Assembly (NCBI GenBank): GCA_025938035.1
Contig: JAICQE010000100.1
Coordinates: forward strand, 1 to 16,465
From: Vicinamibacteria bacterium
GTDB taxonomy: Bacteria > Acidobacteriota > Vicinamibacteria > Vicinamibacterales > UBA2999
Direction of reading: 5' to 3'
DNA: 16,465 bases
Below the pieces are notes generated by a model that ran no database searches, was not told the DNA's origin, and worked only from the letters and a program-made list of their open reading frames with translations. This document shows positions 1-6,217 of this stretch, piece by piece (the stretch's first letter is position 1; each line of letters begins with the position of its first letter). A program made the position numbers and the translations under genes.

Positions 1-28
1 GCACATTGTCCTGAAGGAGGTCTGCCTG

Positions 29-66
29 CGAACGACTCGAACGACTCGAACGATTCGAACGGCTAG
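29..66. repeat. 9-bp tandem repeat, about four units, overlapping a stop codon
   Basis: Four successive 9-base units (CGAACGACT twice, then CGAACGATT and CGAACGGCT) run from 29 to 64. The last unit contains the complement of the TAG stop of the glycosyltransferase at 63-65, so the array begins inside the end of that gene and continues downstream. The DNA before it (1-28) shows no gene on the plus strand. On the minus strand, CAGGACA stands directly before an ATG at 6-4, which might start the next gene of the lon/glycosyltransferase operon; only two codons are visible, so this is not called. Confidence 0.75.
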
Positions 67-1232
67 ATTTTCATCTTCGGCCGCCCGCGCGGCTTCTTCG
101 GCGGCTTGTCGAGCGCCTTGAGCAGGATCTCGGCGGCCACGTCGGCGCCGTTGGTCTCCGGCTTCTTCTTCAGCTTCGGCTGCGCCAGCAGCTTGTCCAG
201 GTGCGGCTCCCACTTGCCGTTGAACAGGTCGTCGTGGGTGAAGGCGGCCGATCGCACGTATTTCGGCATCTCCTCGACGAGCACGTCGTATTCCGGAAAG
301 TGGCCGCGAGGCGTATACAGGATGGCCGCGTCATTCGCGATGCACTCGGCGACAATGCCGTAGCCGGGCTTGGTGACGACCGCTTCGGAGGCCATCACCA
401 GATCTTCGTAGCGGATGCCGGCGTCGTACATCCCTTCTTCGTTGATGGTAATGAACGAGCCCTTTTTCTCGACAAGCGGGGCGTCCTTTCGTGCACGGCT
501 CAGCGAGACGTTCGAGGTCATGATGACCGTGTACTTTTTGAACTTCGACAGCAGGTCGGTGTCCAGTCCGGGCAGCCCGTAGCCGCCGAACGACGCGAGC
601 ACGATCGGCTTGTCGGCCGGGATCTTCAGCTGCTTGCAGACCTCTTCACGCGTCCGCGTCGAGTGACGGGCGATGAAGGGGATGTCCTTGACGTTCGAGA
701 AGCTCTCGAACCCGCCCGCCATGGGCAGGCGCAGCGCCATCGACGCCTTGGCATAGGCCCCGCGAATGGCTGGCAGCAGCGACGGCGCCAGCCGCACCCG
801 CGGGTAGTCGGCGTAGACCCAGTCCCACGAGAAGTTGCCCAGTCCGATCGACGGGATGCCGGCCGCCGCGCCGACGGCGAACGCCAGCGGCGGAATATCC
901 CCGACGATCAGCCCCGCTCCCAGCTCGCGCAGCGAACGCGTTTCGCTGGCGGCGCGCGTGACCAGATCGCTGTGAAACGACGCCGCGCGGCGAATGCTGT
1001 CGGCTTCGTCGAGCGTCAGCGCGTCGATCTGGACGACGCCGGTGTCCGTTTCGAGGGTGCTGAAGGTGACCTTCCCCTTGACGGTGAGGTCGAAGAGCCA
1101 TCGCGGGGCGGCGGTGCGGACGCCGACTCGTGTTTCCGGCCTGCGGGCGAGGATCGCGTTGATGACTTCGATCGAGCGCGACGCATGGCCGAACCCGTGA
1201 CCGGAGATATAGAAGACGATCGCTTGAGCCAA
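63..1232 (-). CDS. Glycosyltransferase-like protein (MurG / L-arabinokinase N-domain type) with AT-hook-like tail
   Basis: A 389-residue GT-B-fold protein, predicted cytosolic. It opens with the glycine/histidine loop GHGFGHASR (residues 11-19), typical of UDP-glycosyltransferase/MurG-like proteins and of the N-terminal domain of L-arabinokinase-type proteins. The C-terminal half carries KPGYG (288-292) and a following acidic/His stretch (GHFPEYD), the usual nucleotide-sugar site of this family. Donor and acceptor cannot be deduced. The start is TTG at 1232: an in-frame TAA lies 18 bases upstream and no ATG or GTG intervenes; AAAGGA lies about 11 nt before the TTG. It starts 26 bp after lon, so co-transcription with lon is likely. 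The last 16 residues are very basic and contain PRGRPK (381-386), an AT-hook-like motif that is odd for a glycosyltransferase. Family assignment is fairly sure; the reaction is unknown. Confidence 0.85.
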   Translation of the reverse strand: MAQAIVFYISGHGFGHASRSIEVINAILARRPETRVGVRTAAPRWLFDLTVKGKVTFSTLETDTGVVQIDALTLDEADSIRRAASFHSDLVTRAASETRSLRELGAGLIVGDIPPLAFAVGAAAGIPSIGLGNFSWDWVYADYPRVRLAPSLLPAIRGAYAKASMALRLPMAGGFESFSNVKDIPFIARHSTRTREEVCKQLKIPADKPIVLASFGGYGLPGLDTDLLSKFKKYTVIMTSNVSLSRARKDAPLVEKKGSFITINEEGMYDAGIRYEDLVMASEAVVTKPGYGIVAECIANDAAILYTPRGHFPEYDVLVEEMPKYVRSAAFTHDDLFNGKWEPHLDKLLAQPKLKKKPETNGADVAAEILLKALDKPPKKPRGRPKMKI

Positions 1233-1258
1233 TCTGGTATGAGTCCTTTATACAGGGG

Positions 1259-3610
1259 CTACAGGGCCCCTTGCGGCACCGGCGCCAGCGCGACGTTGAC
1301 GACTTGTTCCAGGGTTTCCACGGGTATGAACGTCATGTCCTTCCGGATCTCCTCAGGAAGCTCCGCGAGATCCGGTTCGTTGAGCGCCGGAAGAATGACC
1401 GTCTTGATTCCCGCCCGGCGCGCCGCAAGCGCCTTCTCGCGCACGCCGCCGATCGGCAGCACCAGGCCGCTCAACGTGATCTCCCCGGTCATCGCCACGT
1501 CCTGCCGTACGGGCTGATTGCGGACCGCCGACAGGATTGCCGTCGCCATCGTCACGCCCGCCGACGGGCCGTCCTTCGGTATCGCGCCAGCCGGAACGTG
1601 CACGTGTAAATCGTGTTGTGCGAGAAAGTCCGGGGAAATCCCAAGGTCCGCCGCGCGTGCCCGCAGGTGGCTCAGGGCCGCACGGGCGGACTCCTGCATC
1701 ACATTGCCGAGCTGCCCGGTCAGAATGATGTTCTGGTTTCCGCCCGGAAGCAAGGTCGCTTCGATGTAGAGGACGTCTCCGCCCGTTTCCGTCCAGGCTA
1801 ATCCCGTCGCAACACCGGGCCGCGAGGTGCGGAATGCCGCTTCGCGCCTGAACCGCGGGAGTCCCAGATAGTCGTCAACCTGCTCCTGGTCGATAACGGT
1901 CTTTTCGATCGTTTCGGTGCCCGTCGGCCTGGTCGCCACGCGGGCCGCCACCTTCCGCGCAATCGCCCCGAGCTGCCGTTCGAGGTTCCGGACGCCGGCC
2001 TCGCGCGTGTACTCGGTGATGACGGTCTGCATGGCGGCGTCGGTGATCTCCAGCGCGTCCGGCGTCAGGCCGTGTTCCGCGATCTGTCGAGGCAGCAGGT
2101 ATTTGCGGGCGATGTGCACTTTCTCCTGCTCGCTGTAGCCGGAGAGCGAAATAATCTCCATGCGATCCAGCAGGGCAGGATGGATCGTGCCGAGCTGGTT
2201 CGCCGTGGTGATGAACAGCACCTTCGACAGGTCAACGGCAATTTCGAGGTAGTGGTCGCGGAACGAATGGTTCTGTGCCGGGTCGAGCACCTCGAGCAGC
2301 GCCGCCGCCGGGTCGCCCTGATAGCCGGCGGCAATCTTGTCGATCTCGTCGAGCATGAACACCGGATTCATCGAGCCGGCGTTCTTCAACGCCTGGACGA
2401 TGCGCCCGGGCATCGAGCCGATGTAGGTCCGGCGGTGTCCCCTGATCTCCGCTTCGTCGCGGACGCCGCCGAGCGAAATGCGCACGAACTTGCGCGACAT
2501 GGCCCGTGCGATCGACTGTCCGAGCGACGTTTTGCCGACACCCGGCGGGCCGACGAAGCACAGAATCGGCCCCTTCATGTCCCCCTTCAGCTTGCGGACG
2601 GCCAGGTACTCGACGATGCGCTCCTTGACCTTGTCGAGGTCGTAGTGATCCTCGTCGAGCACCTTGCGGGCTTCGATCGGATCGATGCGATCGGGCGTCG
2701 TGGCGCTCCACGGGACATCGAGGATCCAGTCGACGTAGGTCCGCAGCATCTGGTGCTCGGGCGACGCCGCGTTCATGCGTCCGAGTCGGTCGACCTCGCG
2801 CATGGCGACGGCATAAACGGCCTCGGGCAGCTGTGCGGCCTCGATGCGCGCGCGCAGCTCCGCGAGGTCGTTGCCTTCGCCCTCGCCGAGTTCCTGCTGG
2901 ATCGCCTTCATCTGCTGGCGCAGGTAGTACTGACGCTGCGCGTCGGTCATCTCCTGCTGCGCCTGCGACTCGATCTTGCCCTTCAGTTCCAGCAGCGAGA
3001 CCTCGCGCGTCAGCGCACCGGCGACGGCCTGCAGCTTCTTCACCAGGTCGTTCTCCTCGAGCAGTGCCTGCTTGTCCTCCGGCTTCATGTCGATGAGCGT
3101 TGCCAGCACGTAGACGAGCCGCAGCGGATCTTCGATGTTCATCACGACGCCGCGCAGCTCCTCGGAGAGTCCGGTCGCCAGCGAGAGCGCCTTGTCGATG
3201 AGCTCCTGGATGCGGCGGACGTGCGCGTCCACCTCGATCGTCCGCTCGAACGGCTCGGGGAGCGGCGTGATCCGCGCGCGCATCGAGGTGCCGGTTCGCG
3301 TCACCATGTCTGCGCGCACGCGTGCGACGCCTTCGATAATGATGTTGATCCCGCCGCCGGCCTTGGCCATCTGCCGGATCATCCCGACCGTTCCAACGCG
3401 CCGGACGTCCTCCGGTCCGGGATCTTCCTGGTCGTTCTCCTGCAGCAGGAACAGGATCAGGCGATTTTCAGCGAGGGCCCGGTTCACCGTCTCGATCGAG
3501 ACCGGCCGGTTGACGGCCAGCGGCTGCAGCGTCAGCGGAAAGGTGACCGTTCGTCGAAGGGGAAGGACGGGCAGTTCGGACGGAAGAGTCGGATGCGTCG
3601 GCTCGGCCAA
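1259..3610 (-). CDS. lon: Lon protease, ATP-dependent (LonA type)
   Basis: A 783-residue LonA protease that unfolds and degrades damaged and regulatory cytosolic proteins; length matches the family (about 780-820). Order: N-terminal substrate-binding LON domain (about 13-205, beginning [14 protein letters not shown]), helical linker, AAA+ module with Walker A GPPGVGKT at 354-361 and the [19 protein letters not shown] block, then the protease domain. The catalytic dyad is Ser683 (in PKDGPSAG) and Lys726 (in GGVREKA); the 43-residue spacing equals that of E. coli Lon (679/722). The start is TTG at 3610, because an in-frame TGA lies four codons upstream and the conserved N-terminus begins only a dozen residues in. 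No strong Shine-Dalgarno; TAGACT at 3626-3621 could be a -10 box giving a very short leader. No recognisable heat-shock or CIRCE element was seen. The glycosyltransferase follows after 26 bp. Confidence 0.97.
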   Translation of the reverse strand: MAEPTHPTLPSELPVLPLRRTVTFPLTLQPLAVNRPVSIETVNRALAENRLILFLLQENDQEDPGPEDVRRVGTVGMIRQMAKAGGGINIIIEGVARVRADMVTRTGTSMRARITPLPEPFERTIEVDAHVRRIQELIDKALSLATGLSEELRGVVMNIEDPLRLVYVLATLIDMKPEDKQALLEENDLVKKLQAVAGALTREVSLLELKGKIESQAQQEMTDAQRQYYLRQQMKAIQQELGEGEGNDLAELRARIEAAQLPEAVYAVAMREVDRLGRMNAASPEHQMLRTYVDWILDVPWSATTPDRIDPIEARKVLDEDHYDLDKVKERIVEYLAVRKLKGDMKGPILCFVGPPGVGKTSLGQSIARAMSRKFVRISLGGVRDEAEIRGHRRTYIGSMPGRIVQALKNAGSMNPVFMLDEIDKIAAGYQGDPAAALLEVLDPAQNHSFRDHYLEIAVDLSKVLFITTANQLGTIHPALLDRMEIISLSGYSEQEKVHIARKYLLPRQIAEHGLTPDALEITDAAMQTVITEYTREAGVRNLERQLGAIARKVAARVATRPTGTETIEKTVIDQEQVDDYLGLPRFRREAAFRTSRPGVATGLAWTETGGDVLYIEATLLPGGNQNIILTGQLGNVMQESARAALSHLRARAADLGISPDFLAQHDLHVHVPAGAIPKDGPSAGVTMATAILSAVRNQPVRQDVAMTGEITLSGLVLPIGGVREKALAARRAGIKTVILPALNEPDLAELPEEIRKDMTFIPVETLEQVVNVALAPVPQGAL

Positions 3611-3620
3611 AGCGGATCTC

Positions 3621-3626
3621 AGTCTA
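3621..3626 (-). promoter_or_regulatory. Possible lon -10 box
   Basis: TAGACT on the minus strand matches four of six positions of TATAAT. With a start site about 7 nt downstream, the lon TTG would lie only about 3 nt inside the transcript. No convincing -35 is visible. The call rests mainly on the same arrangement recurring before other genes in the window that lack a Shine-Dalgarno. Confidence 0.25.
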
Positions 3627-3648
3627 TCAAGTGCCGGGCCATATTCGG

Positions 3649-3696
3649 TTGGTAGTTGGATAGGTGGGTAGTTCGTAGTGTCCGCCTTTAGGCGGA
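3649..3696 (+). repeat. Palindromic intergenic repeat, copy 1, with GGTAGTT-rich lead
   Basis: A lead of GGTAGTT/GGTGGGTAGTT-like words (3649-3674) runs into the unit GTAGTG followed by stem TCCGCC (3681-3686), loop TTTA and stem GGCGGA (3691-3696). It lies between divergent lon and the zinc-ribbon gene, ending 6 bp before the latter's ATG. The same unit recurs at 4043-4064 (same orientation) and 12456-12478 (opposite orientation). The stem could fold in RNA in both directions. Confidence 0.8.
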
Positions 3697-3702
3697 CCGG
3701 CT

Positions 3703-4026
3703 ATGGCAGAATCGTCGGACGTGGACGAGAGGCAGTTTTTCACAGAAAAGCCCGAACAGCGAACCGGACGCTTCCAGTGTCCGCGCTGCCGCCGGACGAA
3801 CGAGTATTCCATCCGCTGGATGAGGCGTACGCGCAAGTCGCAGCTGCCCGGTGGAGCGGATGAGCGTGCGCGCGCGATGTTCGCGAAAGTGAAGGACCAC
3901 CTCGTGCGCATCGACTCAGACGTGACGTGCAAGAGCTGCGGCAAACGCTTCGAGATTCCGTCACATCAGAACATCGTGTTTCTCGAGCAGCTCGAGGGTC
4001 TTCCACAAGAGGATTACGACGAATAG
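3703..4026 (+). CDS. Small zinc-ribbon hypothetical protein (two CXXC knuckles)
   Basis: A 107-residue, charged, presumably cytosolic protein of unknown function. Two zinc knuckles are visible: CPRC at 26-29 and CKSC at 76-79, the second followed by GKRFEIPS, so the protein probably forms one split zinc ribbon around a basic middle segment (RWMRRTRK). The ending is acidic. No DNA-binding or enzymatic domain is recognised. The ATG at 3703 is the only sensible start; it sits 6 bp after a palindromic repeat, and no good Shine-Dalgarno is visible. The gene is transcribed away from lon and bracketed by two direct copies of that repeat about 370 bp apart. Composition resembles the neighbours, so there is no clear sign of recent transfer. 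The reading frame is convincing (paired cysteines, protein-like composition); the role is unknown. Confidence 0.75.
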   Translation: MAESSDVDERQFFTEKPEQRTGRFQCPRCRRTNEYSIRWMRRTRKSQLPGGADERARAMFAKVKDHLVRIDSDVTCKSCGKRFEIPSHQNIVFLEQLEGLPQEDYDE

Positions 4027-4042
4027 CTGTCGCTCGATAGTC

Positions 4043-4066
4043 GTAGTGTCCGCCTTCAGGCGGAGG
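4043..4066 (+). repeat. Palindromic intergenic repeat, copy 2
   Basis: GTAGTG followed by stem TCCGCC (4049-4054), loop TTCA and stem GGCGGA (4059-4064). It is identical to copy 1 except for one loop base and shares the preceding TC. It lies between the convergent ends of the zinc-ribbon gene and the methyltransferase. It could act as a weak bidirectional hairpin there, though no T-run follows. Confidence 0.8.
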
Positions 4067-4070
4067 TTAC

Positions 4071-4796
4071 TCAGTAAACCCGCGGAATCAATTTCCATCG
4101 CACCCGCCGGATGTAATCCTCATACCCGCCGCCAGAGTGCGCGCGCAGCGTCCGCTCCTCGAACGGGATCGCGACGAGGATGTACACGCTGCTGACGACC
4201 GCAAACACCAGCCGCGTCATCGTCATTGTCCCCACGGCAAAGACGAGGAGAATCCATCCCAGGTAAATCGGGTGCCGTACCCAGCCGTATGGACCGTCGG
4301 TTTTGAATTCCATTTGGGATTTGGGATTTGAGTTTTGGGATTTGGGATTTAACACCTGCCGCACGCCGGCGAGTTCGAGGCCGTCGATCACGGCAGTCGC
4401 CCGCAGCGTGAGCCAGACTGCCACGAGCTGTACGGGCACCAGTGCCCAGTTCCACGGCGACGGGATCTGCCATGCCACACCGGCCACAGGACGCCAGGCG
4501 TAGCAGACGCCGATGAGCATCAGGCTTGCAACCCAGACGTAGATAGAACGTTCAAGCGGCGCGGAGACGATGCGCCGGACGAACGCGCGAAGCGCATCGC
4601 GGGCAAAGATGCTGTGATGCAGAGCAAAGGCGCTGAACAGGACGAGATTGAACGCGATCGCGCCCGGCGCCGCCTTACCTTCGACGATTTCGCCGAACGT
4701 AATGGAGTACGAGAAGAGGAAATAGACGAGGGCGGCAACAAACAGCGCCCCTCCGGCCCACGCGAACGCGCGGACAGCCGGGTGCTGGGCATTCAC
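4071..4796 (-). CDS. Membrane methyltransferase, NnrU/MddA/ICMT-like superfamily
   Basis: A 241-residue inner-membrane protein with about five to six hydrophobic segments. The stretch HHSIFARDALRAF followed by APLERSIYVW and WRPVAG resembles NnrU and the methanethiol S-methyltransferase MddA; the C-terminal part has the superfamily SAM-binding signature GPYGWVRHPIYLGW (168-181) and a later FEERTL with conserved tyrosines. Such enzymes methylate small thiols, carboxylates or lipids with SAM; the substrate here is unknown. The start is GTG at 4796, judged by the conserved N-terminus; there is no Shine-Dalgarno, and TATAAT lies 8 nt before it. The start is only 22 bp from the divergent ketoacyl-synthase start. 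Odd feature: residues about 150-164 (NPKSQNSNPKSQ region) are encoded by an AT-rich GGGATTT-type repeat inserted in frame in the loop just before the catalytic signature. Family sure, activity not. Confidence 0.85.
   Translation of the reverse strand: MNAQHPAVRAFAWAGGALFVAALVYFLFSYSITFGEIVEGKAAPGAIAFNLVLFSAFALHHSIFARDALRAFVRRIVSAPLERSIYVWVASLMLIGVCYAWRPVAGVAWQIPSPWNWALVPVQLVAVWLTLRATAVIDGLELAGVRQVLNPKSQNSNPKSQMEFKTDGPYGWVRHPIYLGWILLVFAVGTMTMTRLVFAVVSSVYILVAIPFEERTLRAHSGGGYEDYIRRVRWKLIPRVY
4311..4350. repeat. GGGATTT-type tandem repeat inside a coding sequence
   Basis: About 40 AT-rich bases made of TTTGGGA/TTTGGGATTTGAG words within otherwise roughly 65% GC DNA. The length keeps the methyltransferase frame open; on the minus strand it encodes a low-complexity loop of Asn, Pro, Lys, Ser and Gln. 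It looks like the same kind of dispersed low-complexity insert found between genes at 6168-6217 and 10984-11038. Confidence 0.8.
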
Positions 4797-4803
4797 GGGC
4801 CGC

Positions 4804-4810
4804 TATTATA
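4804..4810. promoter_or_regulatory. Symmetric bidirectional -10 box (TATTATA) for divergent genes
   Basis: TATTATA reads TATTAT on the plus strand (4804-4809) and a perfect TATAAT on the minus strand (4810-4805). A start 7 nt beyond each box would fall near 4816 (plus) and 4798 (minus), 18 bp apart and 2-3 nt before the ATG at 4819 and the GTG at 4796. Neither gene has a Shine-Dalgarno. This matches the known symmetric bidirectional promoter arrangement and suggests near-leaderless messages. No good -35 was found on either side. Confidence 0.55.
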
Positions 4811-4818
4811 GGTCTGGC

Positions 4819-6090
4819 ATGCGGGCAGTCGCCCAATCTGGCGTCGTCATCACCGGCATCGGCGTGGTTTCGCCGTTTGGTGTCGGCCGCGAGCGCTACT
4901 GGAACCACGTCACCCATGGCTGCAGCGGCATCAGCCGCATCACGCAGTTCGACGTGTCGGCGTGGCCCTGTCAGGTTGCTGCCTCCGTACCGCCCGTCTC
5001 CATCGAGGACGCGGTCGCGCTCGAGGGCGACGATGAGGAACGGGGCAGGTCGGATCCGAAGCGGTATTCGCGCGCCGCGCTCTTCGGGGTCATCGCCGGC
5101 CGCGAGGCGTGGGCCGACGCGGGGCTGCGCGCCGGTGAGCCGGGCGCGGGCGTCATCATCGGCACCGGTGGCGGCGGCATCGACGTCGGCGAGCGTCAGT
5201 ACGAGGATTTCTTCACCGCCGGTGGCCGCCATGTCACCCCGTACGCGATTGCGGTTGGTATCTGCGGGATGGTCTCGAGCGAGGTGTCGATCTCGCTCGG
5301 GCTCCGTGGCCGGAGCCACGTCCTGTCCTGCGGCTGCACGAGTTCCACCGACGCGATCGGCTATGCCGCAGCGCTCATCCGCTCCGGCGAGCACGATGTG
5401 ATGTTGTCCGGCGGTACTGACGGCTGCGTGCTGCCGGGCATGATCTTCGGCTTCGCGCGCATGCGGGCCGTATCCACCCGCTACAACGAGCGTCCGGCGG
5501 CGGCGTCCAGGCCGTTCGATCGCAATCGCGACGGTTTCGTATTAGGCGAAGGCGCGTGGATGCTCGTGCTCGAGCGCGAGGATCGCGCGCGCGCCCGCGG
5601 CGCCACGTGCTATGCCCGCGTCGAGGGGTACGGATCGACGTGCGACGCCTACCACCGCGTGCAGATGGATCCTGACGGCGATGAAATCGTCCGCTGCCTC
5701 GACACGGCGGTGCAGAAGTCAGGCCGCCGCGCGGAGGAGATCGGCTACGTGAACTACCACGGCACGTCGACGCAGTTGAACGATGCGATCGAATCGCGCT
5801 GCGTCCGCCGGTTCTTCGGCAGCCACGCGGATCGCGTCCCGGGCTCGTCGACGAAGTCGATGATCGGTCACCCGCAGGGTGCGAGCGGGGCGGCGGGTGT
5901 TGCGGCGACGGCGTTGGCGCTGTCGCGCGGGCTGCTGCCCCCGACCATCAATCTCGATGATCCGGATCCCGCCTGCGACATGGATTTCATCCCGCACACC
6001 GCGCGGCCGGCGGATATCGACGCGGCGCTCTGCAACTGCCTCGGGTTCGGATCGAAGAACAGCGCGTTGGTGCTCGGGAGAGTGCGGTAA
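4819..6090 (+). CDS. Beta-ketoacyl-ACP synthase, KAS II (FabF)-like
   Basis: A 423-residue thiolase-fold condensing enzyme, which joins a malonyl-ACP unit to an acyl primer. The N-terminus VVITGIGVVSPFG is typical. The catalytic triad is complete: Cys173 (in CGCTSSTDA), His314 (in NYHGTSTQ) and His351 (in KSMIGHPQGASG). The spacings of 141 and 37 match E. coli FabF (140 and 37), and the triad lysine is Lys346. It is therefore a true synthase and not a chain-length factor. The ATG at 4819 lies nine bases after the shared -10 box. No acyl carrier protein, ketoreductase or malonyl transferase lies nearby, so it probably borrows those of fatty-acid synthesis. It leads an operon with a GGR-type flavoprotein and an ICMT-type methyltransferase, which points to a specialised lipid or polyketide and not to housekeeping FabF, although the latter cannot be excluded. 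Its TAA overlaps an ATG (TAATG) that opens a 40-codon frame across a hairpin repeat. Confidence 0.9.
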   Translation: MRAVAQSGVVITGIGVVSPFGVGRERYWNHVTHGCSGISRITQFDVSAWPCQVAASVPPVSIEDAVALEGDDEERGRSDPKRYSRAALFGVIAGREAWADAGLRAGEPGAGVIIGTGGGGIDVGERQYEDFFTAGGRHVTPYAIAVGICGMVSSEVSISLGLRGRSHVLSCGCTSSTDAIGYAAALIRSGEHDVMLSGGTDGCVLPGMIFGFARMRAVSTRYNERPAAASRPFDRNRDGFVLGEGAWMLVLEREDRARARGATCYARVEGYGSTCDAYHRVQMDPDGDEIVRCLDTAVQKSGRRAEEIGYVNYHGTSTQLNDAIESRCVRRFFGSHADRVPGSSTKSMIGHPQGASGAAGVAATALALSRGLLPPTINLDDPDPACDMDFIPHTARPADIDAALCNCLGFGSKNSALVLGRVR

Positions 6091-6098
6091 TGAGAGTT

Positions 6099-6161
6099 GC
6101 CACGGAGTCACGAAGACACGGAGGACGAAAAGTCATCTCCGTGCCTCCGTGCCTCCGTGGC
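6099..6161. repeat. CACGGAG inverted repeat, long imperfect hairpin
   Basis: The left arm (6099-6125) is built from CACGGAG, CACGAAG and CACGGAG words. The right arm (6136-6161) is the complement, CTCCGTG words three times. About ten bases separate them. In RNA this gives a roughly 25-bp imperfect hairpin between the ketoacyl-synthase stop and the flavoprotein start. From memory, similar CACGGAG text is frequent between genes in Acidobacteriota and other soil genomes. It is not a classical terminator because no U-run follows directly. Confidence 0.8.
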
Positions 6162-6167
6162 TCGTCG

Positions 6168-6217
6168 TTCATTTTGCATCGTGCATTTTGCATTTTGAAT
6201 TTTGCATTTTGAATTTC
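6168..6217. repeat. ATTTTGCATTTTGAA low-complexity repeat
   Basis: About 50 very AT-rich bases of alternating ATTTTGCATTTT and GAATTTTGC words, directly after the CACGGAG hairpin. The last unit contains the TTG at 6209 that is the best start for the flavoprotein, so the repeat appears to have replaced or supplied the native start region. Confidence 0.8.

Noticed and set aside
1240..1258. TATAAA before the glycosyltransferase as a separate promoter
   Set aside because: It overlaps the AAAGGA ribosome-site-like bases in a 26-bp gap after lon; co-transcription explains the layout without it.
201..1517. 438-codon open frame antisense to the glycosyltransferase and the end of lon
   Set aside because: Arg/Asp/Val-rich shadow translation typical of high-GC antisense frames; no domain, and it runs through two well-supported genes.
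2072..3655. 527-codon open frame antisense to lon
   Set aside because: Low-complexity Leu/Val/Arg/His translation opposite a clear Lon coding sequence; no motif or ribosome site.
3675..4064. Insertion-sequence ends around the zinc-ribbon gene
   Set aside because: The copies are direct and internally palindromic; no transposase or target-site duplication was found, so only a repeat-flanked cassette is noted.
5879..6208. N-terminal extension of the flavoprotein frame by 110 codons
   Set aside because: It overlaps the ketoacyl synthase in another frame and then translates repeats; the FAD domain begins right after TTG 6209.
6090..6212. 40-codon frame as a real protein gene
   Set aside because: Its sequence is only the translation of the hairpin and AT-rich repeat; it is discussed as a possible translation relay, not annotated as a gene.
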